Part shown: piece by piece, positions 1-8,583 of the stretch
Numbering within the stretch: the stretch's first letter is position 1
Layout: every line of letters starts with the position of its first letter
Assembly: GCA_009783805.1 (NCBI GenBank)
Contig: WRCU01000038.1
Span: 1 to 9,287, forward strand
Source of the DNA: Oscillospiraceae bacterium
Lineage (GTDB): Bacteria > Bacillota > Clostridia > WRCU01
DNA: 9,287 bases
Direction: 5' to 3'
Notes under the pieces: model-generated
Databases searched by the model: none
What the model saw: only the letters and a program-made list of their open reading frames with translations
Told to the model about the DNA's origin: nothing
Position numbers and translations under genes: made by a program

Positions 1-503
1 CCTTCGTGGGTGGACACCCGATGGCCGGAAGCCATATGGCGGGGTTCAAGAACAGCCGCGCGGACCTTTTCATGGGGGCGTCCATGGTGCTCGTGCCGCC
101 CGTGTATGACGACCCGACGCTGCTGGGCCGGGTCGAGTCCATACTTAAGCCCGCCGGCTTCGGGCACCTGACCGTGACCACCGCGGAAAGGCACGATGAG
201 GTGATCGCCTTCAGCTCCCAATTGGCCCACGTCGTCTCGAACGCCTACGTGAAGAGCCCGACCGCGCAGGGGCACAGAGGGTTCTCCGCGGGCAGCTACA
301 GGGACCTGACCCGCGTCGCGCGGCTAGACGCGGATATGTGGGCGCGGTTATGCATGGACAACGGCGACTGCCTCATCCGGGAGCTGGACGGACTGATGGG
401 TTCGCTGGGGCAATACAGGAAGGCACTGGCGGAAGGCGACATGGACGGGCTGACCAGGCTCCTGGCGGAAGGCAGCCGACTGAAGGGGGTTTTGGATCCC
501 TGA
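1..503 (+). CDS. tyrA: Prephenate dehydrogenase, C-terminal part (5' end outside window)
   Basis: This enzyme oxidatively decarboxylates prephenate to 4-hydroxyphenylpyruvate with NAD(P)+, the committed step to tyrosine, in the cytosol. The open frame is already running at the window edge (first full codon at 3-5, reading F-V-G-G-H-P-M-A-G-S), so the N-terminal Rossmann domain is missing and the GTG at 6 is not a real start. Visible family signatures are GGHPMAGS, whose His (15-17) is an active-site residue in this family; QLAHVVSNAY, matching the usual QLPHVVA helix with its substrate His; and GSYRDLTRVA, matching the GG-FRDxTRIA motif whose Arg binds the prephenate carboxylate. It ends soon after the all-helical domain and has no C-terminal ACT domain, unlike Bacillus TyrA, so feedback by tyrosine through ACT is not expected. 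The stop codon TGA (501-503) overlaps the aroB ATG by one base. Confidence 0.93.
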   Translation, partial: FVGGHPMAGSHMAGFKNSRADLFMGASMVLVPPVYDDPTLLGRVESILKPAGFGHLTVTTAERHDEVIAFSSQLAHVVSNAYVKSPTAQGHRGFSAGSYRDLTRVARLDADMWARLCMDNGDCLIRELDGLMGSLGQYRKALAEGDMDGLTRLLAEGSRLKGVLDP

Positions 504-1555
504 TGGGCACGGTCACCGTAAGCGCGGCGAAAAGCTACGATATAGTCATAGGCGCGGGTATTTTGGAAAACGCTGGCGAGCTAATGCGAGGCGCCGTAGG
601 CGTCGGGTCGGCGGCCATAGTGGCGGACGGCGACGTCTCCGGGCTATACGGGGATCGCTGTGAGGCCATCCTGAGGGGCAGCGGCTACCGCACGGCGCGG
701 TTCACCTTCCCCGGCGGCGAGCGTTCCAAGGACGCCGGCACGCTCATATCAATATTGGACTTCCTGGCAAGGGAAAGACTTAGCCGAACCGACGTCGTGG
801 TCGCGCTCGGGGGCGGCGTCACGGGCGACTTGGCGGGGTTCGCCGCGGCGTGCTACATGAGGGGGGTACGGTACGTGCAGGTGCCCACCACCCTGCTGGC
901 GATGGTGGATTCATCGGTCGGGGGGAAGACCGCGATAAACCTGGCCGCAGGCAAGAACCTCGCGGGGGCGTTCCATCAGCCGGCCCTGGTCGTATGCGAC
1001 GTCTCCCTGCTGTCTACCTTGACGGAGTCGGCCTATCGCGACGGGTGCGCCGAGGTGATTAAGTACGGCGCCATCGCCGACCGCGGCCTGTTCGACTCAC
1101 TGGAAGAGCCGATCAAAGGGAATTACGAGGCCGTGGTCACGCGGTGCGTGGAGATAAAGAGGGACATCGTCGCTATCGATGAGTTCGAGGACGGCCCCCG
1201 CAAGGCGCTCAACTTCGGGCATACCGTCGGTCACGCGATAGAGGCGCTGAGCGCCTACGAGGTCACCCACGGCCACGCGGTCGCGGCGGGGATGGCGATA
1301 GCCGCCCGGGCGGCGGAGCGGATGGGAATCCTCGCCGCGGGCGGAGCCGGCGAAATAATCCGAAAGCTCAGGCTCTACGGCCTGCCGACTACGACGGGAT
1401 ACGGCGCGGCTGAGCTGGCCGCTGCCTGCACGTCCGACAAGAAACGCGACGGCGGGGCCATCACGATGGCCTTCCCGACGAGGATCGGGAGCTGCGTCCT
1501 TAAGGCCGTCCCGATGGATGGCCTGGAGTCGGTGATACGTTCGGGATTGGGGTGA
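503..1555 (+). CDS. aroB: 3-Dehydroquinate synthase
   Basis: AroB converts DAHP to 3-dehydroquinate, step 2 of the shikimate pathway, using NAD+ and a divalent metal. The 350-residue product is of normal family length. Motifs in order: GGERSK (71-76), the NAD-binding GGGVTGDLAGF (103-113), DSSVGGKTAIN (136-146) and GKN (150-152). The three expected metal ligands are Glu184 in AEVIKYG, His240 in NFGHTVGH and His256 in THGHAV; their spacing matches characterised AroB proteins. The frame is open further upstream (to 338), but that stretch is the out-of-frame shadow of tyrA. ATG 503 gives the family N-terminus and overlaps the tyrA stop (TGATG). A purine-rich AAGGGGG (483-489) lies 13 bases upstream, a rather long spacing, so translation is probably coupled to tyrA. 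Confidence 0.97.
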   Translation: MGTVTVSAAKSYDIVIGAGILENAGELMRGAVGVGSAAIVADGDVSGLYGDRCEAILRGSGYRTARFTFPGGERSKDAGTLISILDFLARERLSRTDVVVALGGGVTGDLAGFAAACYMRGVRYVQVPTTLLAMVDSSVGGKTAINLAAGKNLAGAFHQPALVVCDVSLLSTLTESAYRDGCAEVIKYGAIADRGLFDSLEEPIKGNYEAVVTRCVEIKRDIVAIDEFEDGPRKALNFGHTVGHAIEALSAYEVTHGHAVAAGMAIAARAAERMGILAAGGAGEIIRKLRLYGLPTTTGYGAAELAAACTSDKKRDGGAITMAFPTRIGSCVLKAVPMDGLESVIRSGLG

Positions 1556-1562
1556 CGCCGGG

Positions 1563-2855
1563 ATGGACTTAAGAATAACCAAGCCGATAAAAGGCGGCAC
1601 GGTTCGGGCCATAGCTTCCAAGTCCGCGGCGCACCGGCTGCTCATATGCGCGGCCTTGTCCGACGCGGTTACCGACGTCGGCTGCCCGGAGCGCTCCGGG
1701 GACATCGAGGCGACGGCGCGATGCCTGGGGGCGCTGGGCGCTGAGGTCCGCTATGGGGGGGAAGGCTATCGCGTGACGCCGATCAAGGCGGGCCCGGATG
1801 CCTACGATGCCTCGTCCGCGCCGCCTATGATGCTCGACTGCGGGGAGAGCGGCTCAACGCTCCGGTTCTTGCTGCCGATCTGCGGGGCGCTGGGGAGGAA
1901 GGTGACGCTTGCCATGGGCGGCCGGCTGCCCGAGCGCCCGCTAGGCGCGCTCCATAGGGAGATGGCCTCCCACGGATGCGCGCTGTCCGGGCTGGGGGGC
2001 GCCGTCCTCTCCTGCGAAGGGAGGCTGGGCAGCGGCGCGTACTCGCTGCCCGGCGACGTATCGTCCCAGTTCGTCAGCGGCCTTATGTTAGCCCTGCCGC
2101 TGGTTTCGGGCGACAGCCAAATCACCGTCGAAGGCGCGCTGGAGTCGCGCCCATACGTGGACTTGACGCTGGACGCCCTGCGCCTTTTCGGGGTAAGGGC
2201 CTATGAGGACGGGAAGGGCTCGTTCCGCATACCGGGCGGGCAAGCATACCGCTCTCCGGGGCGCGCGGAGGTCGAGGGTGACTGGTCTAGCGCGTCCGCC
2301 TGGCTCGCCGCCGGCGCCATAGGCGCAGGCAGCGTCACCTGTGCCAACCTAAGCCTGGACTCCAGGCAGGGCGACCGAGCCATGACCGGGATACTGACGC
2401 GCTTCGGGGCGGACGTAAGGCTGGGTGGGGGTTCCGTGACGGTCTATCCGGGCCGCCTGCGCGGCATTGAGGTGGACGCCGCCGACGTGCCCGACCTCGT
2501 CCCCATGGTCGCCGCCGTGGCCTCGGTCGCGGAGGGGCGTACCGTGATCACCGGCGCCGGCCGCCTGCGCGGCAAGGAGAGCGACCGGCTGCGCGCCTTA
2601 GCCGCCTTGTTTTCGGGGTTGGGCGCCGACGTCGCGGAGACGGCGGACGGGCTGGCGATATGCGGCAGGAAGGCGCTGGAAGGCGGGGTGGCCGACTCGT
2701 TCGGGGATCACCGCATAGCCATGGCCGCGGCCGTCATCGCCTCCGCGTGCGTGGGCGCCGTGACGGTCAGGGGCGCGGAGGCGGTCGCCAAGTCGTACCC
2801 CGGCTTTTGGGATGACTACGCGCATAAGCTGGGCGGCATGTGGGAGGAAAGCTGA
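1563..2855 (+). CDS. aroA: 3-Phosphoshikimate 1-carboxyvinyltransferase (EPSP synthase)
   Basis: This enzyme joins phosphoenolpyruvate to shikimate-3-phosphate to give EPSP, step 6 of the pathway. The 430-residue length is typical. Residues matching the E. coli active site are all visible: Lys20-Ser21 and Arg25 in ASKSAAHR; Arg101; Arg121 in RLPERPL; Ser167-Ser168-Gln169; Asp311 in DVPDLVP; Lys338-Glu339 and Arg342 in GKESDR; Arg384 in GDHRIAM; and Lys410 before SYPGFW. The PEP loop reads CGESGSTLRF rather than the E. coli GNAGTAMRP, a form I associate with clostridial enzymes. ATG 1563 lies 7 bases after the aroB stop. GGGGTGA (1549-1555), which includes that stop, serves as ribosome-binding site with 7-base spacing. 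Confidence 0.97.
   Translation: MDLRITKPIKGGTVRAIASKSAAHRLLICAALSDAVTDVGCPERSGDIEATARCLGALGAEVRYGGEGYRVTPIKAGPDAYDASSAPPMMLDCGESGSTLRFLLPICGALGRKVTLAMGGRLPERPLGALHREMASHGCALSGLGGAVLSCEGRLGSGAYSLPGDVSSQFVSGLMLALPLVSGDSQITVEGALESRPYVDLTLDALRLFGVRAYEDGKGSFRIPGGQAYRSPGRAEVEGDWSSASAWLAAGAIGAGSVTCANLSLDSRQGDRAMTGILTRFGADVRLGGGSVTVYPGRLRGIEVDAADVPDLVPMVAAVASVAEGRTVITGAGRLRGKESDRLRALAALFSGLGADVAETADGLAICGRKALEGGVADSFGDHRIAMAAAVIASACVGAVTVRGAEAVAKSYPGFWDDYAHKLGGMWEES
2842..2848 (+). promoter_or_regulatory. Ribosome-binding site that decides the aroC start
   Basis: GGGAGGA sits inside the last codons of aroA, exactly 9 bases before the TTG at 2858. It would be useless for the alternative GTG at 2840, which lies upstream of it. 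It is therefore the main argument for a TTG start of aroC. Confidence 0.75.
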
Positions 2856-2857
2856 GA

Positions 2858-3952
2858 TTGTCGTACATATTCGGCACGAAACTCAAGGTCTCCATATTCG
2901 GGCAGTCGCACTCCGCGGCCATCGGCGTGACCGTCGATGGGCTGCCCGCCGGGTTCGCGATAGAGCCGGATGAGCTGAGGGCGTTCATGGGGCGCCGCAT
3001 GCCGGGGCGGGGGGCGCACATGACCCGGCGCAGGGAGTCCGACGAGCCGGAGTTTATATCGGGGCTCGTGGGGAACGTCACCTGCGGCGCGCCGCTGACG
3101 GCTATCATACGCAACGAGGACGCACGGCCGCATGATTATGACCGTTTCCGTGACGTGCCGCGGCCGTCCCACGCCGACTACGCCGCGTACGCCAAGTTCA
3201 TGGGGGCGAATGACATACGCGGCGGCGGCGCGTCCTCCGGGCGGCTTACGGCCCCCCTATGCGTGGCGGGCGGCATATGCCTGCAGCTCCTTAGAGGCGA
3301 GGGGATACGCGTGGCCGCATATATCGTGCGGATCGGGCAGGTGACGGGCCTGTCCGTCGACCCCGCCGACGTGGGCGGCGATGACCTGCGGTACTTATCG
3401 GGGGCGGACTTCCCCGCGTTGGACGCGGAGTCCGGCGCGAGGATGCTGGCCGCCATAGAGGACGCGGCGAGTCGCGGCGATTCGGTCGGGGGGGTCATAG
3501 AATGCGTGGCGACCGGCGTGCCGGCCGGTATCGGCGATCCCATGTTTGACGGGATGGAGAACCGCCTGGCTTCCGTACTTTTCGGCATCCCGGCGGTGAA
3601 GGGGGTGGAGTTCGGCAACGGGTTCGGGGCCGCGTGCCTGCGCGGCTCGGAGAACAACGACGCGTTCGCCATGCACGGCGGCGCCGTGCGGACCCGCACG
3701 AACAACCACGGAGGCATATTGGGCGGCATCACGTCGGGTATGCCCCTGATCTTCCGCGTCGCGGTGAAGCCGACGCCCTCCATCGACATGGAGCAGGACA
3801 GCGTGAGCCTGACAAGGCGCGAAGGCGTCCGCCTGCGCATAGGCGGCCGCCACGACCCCTGCATAGCCCCGCGCGCCGTCCCTTGCGTCGAGGCCGCGGC
3901 GGCCATCGCGATACTCGACGCGCTGCTGTGCAGGCGCGGTGAGGTTCTATGA
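2858..3952 (+). CDS. aroC: Chorismate synthase
   Basis: AroC performs the 1,4-elimination of phosphate from EPSP to give chorismate, step 7, using reduced FMN. I start it at TTG 2858, giving 364 residues beginning SYIFGTKLKVSIFGQSHS. This matches the usual short family N-terminus and follows a strong Shine-Dalgarno sequence at 2842-2848. GTG 2840 would add six residues and lacks such a site. Family features: GQSHS with His18 (usually GESHG), RPSHADY with the second catalytic His105, RGGGASSGRLTA (121-132, usual signature RGGGRSSARET), KGVEFGNGF (248-256), TNNHGGILGGITSGMP (281-296) and the FMN/phosphate motif GRHDP (330-334) followed by RAVP. It starts 2 bases after the aroA stop, so it is tightly coupled. 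The GGG-SS signature variant resembles clostridial enzymes as I recall them and is not a sign of inactivity. Confidence 0.95.
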   Translation: MSYIFGTKLKVSIFGQSHSAAIGVTVDGLPAGFAIEPDELRAFMGRRMPGRGAHMTRRRESDEPEFISGLVGNVTCGAPLTAIIRNEDARPHDYDRFRDVPRPSHADYAAYAKFMGANDIRGGGASSGRLTAPLCVAGGICLQLLRGEGIRVAAYIVRIGQVTGLSVDPADVGGDDLRYLSGADFPALDAESGARMLAAIEDAASRGDSVGGVIECVATGVPAGIGDPMFDGMENRLASVLFGIPAVKGVEFGNGFGAACLRGSENNDAFAMHGGAVRTRTNNHGGILGGITSGMPLIFRVAVKPTPSIDMEQDSVSLTRREGVRLRIGGRHDPCIAPRAVPCVEAAAAIAILDALLCRRGEVL

Positions 3953-3968
3953 ACGGAGGGAAGGAACC

Positions 3969-4247
3969 ATGGGCATGGATGAGCTGCGATCTAAAATCGA
4001 TGAGATCGACGATGGGCTGATCCGGCTGTTCGAGCGGCGGATGGACCTGTCCGCCGAGATAGCGGCCTATAAAAGGCGAAATGGGATCCCGGTCCATGAC
4101 CCGGCCCGTGAGCGCGGCATACTCGAGGCCCTGACCGCCAAGGTGGGGAAGGGGCGCGGGCCGTACGTCGCCGAGCTGTACGCCCTCATCTTCAGGCTGA
4201 GCCGCGCCGAGCAGGAAAGGACCATAGACGCCGAGGTGGGCGGATGA
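3969..4247 (+). CDS. Chorismate mutase, AroQ class, monofunctional
   Basis: This small protein (92 residues from ATG 3969) rearranges chorismate to prephenate, the branch point to Phe and Tyr. It has the all-helical AroQ-class pattern, with active-site residues lining up with the E. coli P-protein mutase domain: Arg7 (LRSKIDEID), Arg24, Lys35 (AAYKRR), Asp44, Arg47-Glu48 (DPARER), Ser78 and Gln82 (LSRAEQ). No dehydratase, dehydrogenase or ACT domain is attached. The Shine-Dalgarno GGAGG (3955-3959) lies 9 bases before ATG 3969. ATG 3975 is a possible alternative start, two residues shorter. The frame stays open upstream to GTG 3939, but that part overlaps aroC and lies before the ribosome-binding site. 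Its TGA overlaps the aroE-aroK ATG by four bases (ATGA). I recall a mutase fused to AroE in Clostridium; here the two are separate but abutting. Confidence 0.93.
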   Translation: MGMDELRSKIDEIDDGLIRLFERRMDLSAEIAAYKRRNGIPVHDPARERGILEALTAKVGKGRGPYVAELYALIFRLSRAEQERTIDAEVGG

Positions 4248-5482
4248 GGCGGTTCGGCCTTCTGGGGGAGCGCCTCTCGCACAGCTACTCCCCCATGATC
4301 CACGCGGAGCTGGGCGACTATGAATACGGGCTGTATGAGCGGTCGCCGGATGGGTTGGAAGGGTTCCTGACGGGCGGGGGCTTCGACGGCCTCAACGTCA
4401 CCATCCCCTATAAGGAGGCCATCGTCCCGTTCTGCGGCGCCCTGTCGGAGACGGCGCGCGCCGTCGGCAGCGTCAACACGGTGACCCGCCTCGCCGACGG
4501 CACGCTGTACGGCGACAACACCGACCTGTACGGATTCTCCTATTTGCTGAGGAAGTCAGGCGCGGACCCCGCCGCCGGCAAGACGCTGGTGCTGGGCGGC
4601 GGCGGCTCGTCGCTCGCCGTGCGGGCGGCGCTGAGGGGCGCGGGCGCGGGGGATGTGGTCGTGGTTTCGAGGGGCGGGCCCGTCAACTACGGCAACGTGG
4701 CGGACCATTGCGACGCGGCGCTTATCGTGAACGCCACCCCGGTCGGGATGCACCCGGACGCCGACGCGTCGCCGCTGGCGGACCTAAGCTTGTTCAAGGA
4801 CTGCAAGGCGGTCATTGACCTTATATACAACCCCGCCCGCACGAGGTTGCTGCTGCAGGCGGAGGAGCTGGGCGTGCCGGGGGTGAATGGGCTTCCCATG
4901 CTGGTCGCGCAGGCCGTGAAGTCATCCGAGTCGTTCACCGGGATCGCAATCGACGCAGGAGCCATAGATAGGATCGTGGGGAAGGTGGCTCGGCTGACCC
5001 GGAACGTCGTGCTGATAGGCATGCCTGGCTGCGGCAAGACAAGCGTCGGCGCGGCGCTCGCGAGGATGATGGGCCGGGGGTTCGAGGATACGGACGAATG
5101 GGTGGCCAAGGCCGCGGGCAGGCCCATACCGGAGATCATCGCCGAGGACGGCGAGGAGGCTTTCCGCAGGATGGAGAGCGAGGCTTTAGTAAGCATCTGT
5201 GGGCGCGGCGGGCTGGTGGTCGCGACGGGCGGCGGGGTGGTGACGCGCCGGGAAAACAAGGGCGTCATTAGGCGGAACGCATACGTCGTCTACCTGGACC
5301 GCCGGTTGTCCGAGCTGCCCACGGAGGGGCGCCCCCTTTCCGGGAAGGAAGGCGTCGAGGCGCTCGCGAAGGCCCGCCTGCCCCTATACTCATCCTGGTG
5401 CGACCTCACCGTCCCGGTGGATGGCGTGGGGCGGACGGCGGCGAAAATCATGGAGCAGTGCATGGGGGGGTTGGCCCAGTGA
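4244..5482 (+). CDS. aroE-aroK: Bifunctional shikimate dehydrogenase / shikimate kinase fusion
   Basis: A single 412-residue frame carries two consecutive pathway enzymes. Residues 1-248 are AroE (3-dehydroshikimate + NADPH to shikimate): shikimate-binding Ser12 and Ser14 in LSHSYSP, catalytic Lys57 in NVTIPYKEA, catalytic Asp94 in GDNTD, dinucleotide loop VLGGGGSS (116-123), Arg143 in VSRGGPVNY as likely NADP-phosphate contact, and NATPVGMHP (163-171). Residues from about 254 are AroK (shikimate + ATP to shikimate-3-phosphate): Walker A GMPGCGKTS (259-267), DTD (282-284), FRRME (307-311), GGG (329-331), lid GRP (362-364) and RLPLY (378-382). All catalytic residues of both halves are present and the linker is only a few residues. 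The order AroE-AroK differs from the fungal AROM polypeptide. ATG 4244 overlaps the mutase stop by four bases, with GAGGT (4233-4237) upstream. No stop or frameshift separates the domains. Confidence 0.95.
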   Translation: MRRFGLLGERLSHSYSPMIHAELGDYEYGLYERSPDGLEGFLTGGGFDGLNVTIPYKEAIVPFCGALSETARAVGSVNTVTRLADGTLYGDNTDLYGFSYLLRKSGADPAAGKTLVLGGGGSSLAVRAALRGAGAGDVVVVSRGGPVNYGNVADHCDAALIVNATPVGMHPDADASPLADLSLFKDCKAVIDLIYNPARTRLLLQAEELGVPGVNGLPMLVAQAVKSSESFTGIAIDAGAIDRIVGKVARLTRNVVLIGMPGCGKTSVGAALARMMGRGFEDTDEWVAKAAGRPIPEIIAEDGEEAFRRMESEALVSICGRGGLVVATGGGVVTRRENKGVIRRNAYVVYLDRRLSELPTEGRPLSGKEGVEALAKARLPLYSSWCDLTVPVDGVGRTAAKIMEQCMGGLAQ

Positions 5483-5907
5483 AGAGGATCCTTGTCATAA
5501 ACGGCCCGAACATAAACATGCTGGGGATCCGTGAGCCGGGGATATACGGGACTGGGAGCTACCGGGAGCTGCTGGCGTACATAGAGGCCGCGGCGCAGGA
5601 GGAGGGGGTGGAGGTGCGGTGCCTCCAGTCCAACTCGGAGGGGGCGATCGTGGACATGATCCAAGGCGCGTACGGCGGCTACGAAGGGATCGTCATAAAC
5701 CCGGCAGCCTACACGCACACCAGCGTCGCCATACCCGACGCGCTGAAGGCGGTCGGCATCCCCGCCGTCGAGGTGCATCTGACCGACATAAACGGCCGCG
5801 AGGCGTACCGGCGGGTCTCATACACCTCGGAGGCCTGCCGCGCCGTGATAGTGGGCAAAGGCTTTGAGGGCTATGGGGAGGCGATCCGCTACCTGCGCGG
5901 CATATAG
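5479..5907 (+). CDS. aroQ: 3-Dehydroquinate dehydratase, type II
   Basis: This enzyme dehydrates 3-dehydroquinate to 3-dehydroshikimate, step 3, by the trans-eliminating type II mechanism; the active form is normally a dodecamer. The 142-residue length is typical. The N-terminus ILVINGPNINMLG is the family signature. Catalytic residues: Arg18 and Tyr23 on the flexible lid (REPGIYG), Asn74 and His80 in INPAAYTHTS, Glu98 and His100 in EVHL, and Arg107 and Arg111 in NGREAYRR. The start is GTG 5479, overlapping the upstream stop by four bases (GTGA). The G7 run at 5464-5470 is a plausible ribosome-binding site 8 bases away. The frame is open back to 5398, but that is the shadow of AroK. It is the last gene of the cluster; a G+C-rich gap follows. 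Confidence 0.96.
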   Translation: MKRILVINGPNINMLGIREPGIYGTGSYRELLAYIEAAAQEEGVEVRCLQSNSEGAIVDMIQGAYGGYEGIVINPAAYTHTSVAIPDALKAVGIPAVEVHLTDINGREAYRRVSYTSEACRAVIVGKGFEGYGEAIRYLRGI

Positions 5908-5912
5908 GCATG

Positions 5913-5948
5913 CTCGGGGCGGCCCCCAGCCATGGCCCGCCCACCGAG
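5913..5948 (+). terminator. Weak G+C-rich hairpin just after aroQ
   Basis: CTCGG (5913-5917) can pair with CCGAG (5944-5948), and a few interior G-C pairs can extend it with mismatches. It begins six bases after the aroQ stop, a usual place for a terminator, but no T-run follows (next bases are acccgcc). In sequence this rich in G+C such stems arise easily by chance, so this is tentative. Confidence 0.2.
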
Positions 5949-5966
5949 ACCCGCCTTGGCCGCGCC

Positions 5967-6015
5967 TTCCCGGGCATGGCATGCGACGGGCCCGAGCCCG
6001 CCCGCATTGCGGGAA
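5967..6015. repeat. Nested imperfect inverted repeat between aroQ and the kinase gene
   Basis: Three consecutive paired blocks share one axis. The outer pair is TTCCCG (5967-5972) with CGGGAA (6010-6015). The middle pair is ATGCG (5981-5985) with CGCAT (6003-6007). The inner pair is CGGGC (5987-5991) with GCCCG (5996-6000) around a CCGA loop. That is 16 base pairs, interrupted by an 8-base bulge on the left arm and 1-2 base bulges elsewhere. No T-run follows, so it is not a standard intrinsic terminator. It could end the aro transcript, or act as an operator, since its right arm covers the proposed -35 hexamer (6007-6012). The right arm alone can also form CCCGC-ATT-GCGGG (6001-6013). Confidence 0.4.
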
Positions 6016-6036
6016 CCGGCGCCGATAGGCTATAAT
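6007..6036 (+). promoter_or_regulatory. Sigma70-type promoter for the hybrid kinase gene
   Basis: A perfect -10 hexamer TATAAT (6031-6036) lies in an A+T-rich island that stands out in this G+C-rich gap. Eighteen bases upstream is TTGCGG (6007-6012), which keeps the TTG of the -35 consensus. Transcription would start near 6043. It separates the signalling genes from the aro operon. Confidence 0.55.
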
Positions 6037-6061
6037 TGGTAACCGTGGCCGATGGCCCGTC

Positions 6062-8554
<2,493 letters not shown>

Positions 8555-8583
8555 CGACGAACGTCGGGGAGGCCGGCTGACCT

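Noticed and set aside
338..502. Upstream extension of the aroB frame
   Set aside because: It overlaps tyrA in another frame and encodes Gly/Arg-rich sequence not found in AroB. ATG 503 gives the family N-terminus.
3178..3906. Minus-strand open frame (242 codons) opposite aroC
   Set aside because: No family features. Chorismate synthase motifs on the + strand explain the conservation, and open shadow frames are expected at this base composition.
5398..5478. Upstream extension of the aroQ frame
   Set aside because: It lies inside the shikimate kinase coding sequence. The type II dehydroquinase family starts at about the GTG at 5479.
5916..5926. GGGG-CGG-CCCC mini-hairpin after aroQ
   Set aside because: A four-base-pair stem without a T-run is expected by chance in such G+C-rich sequence.
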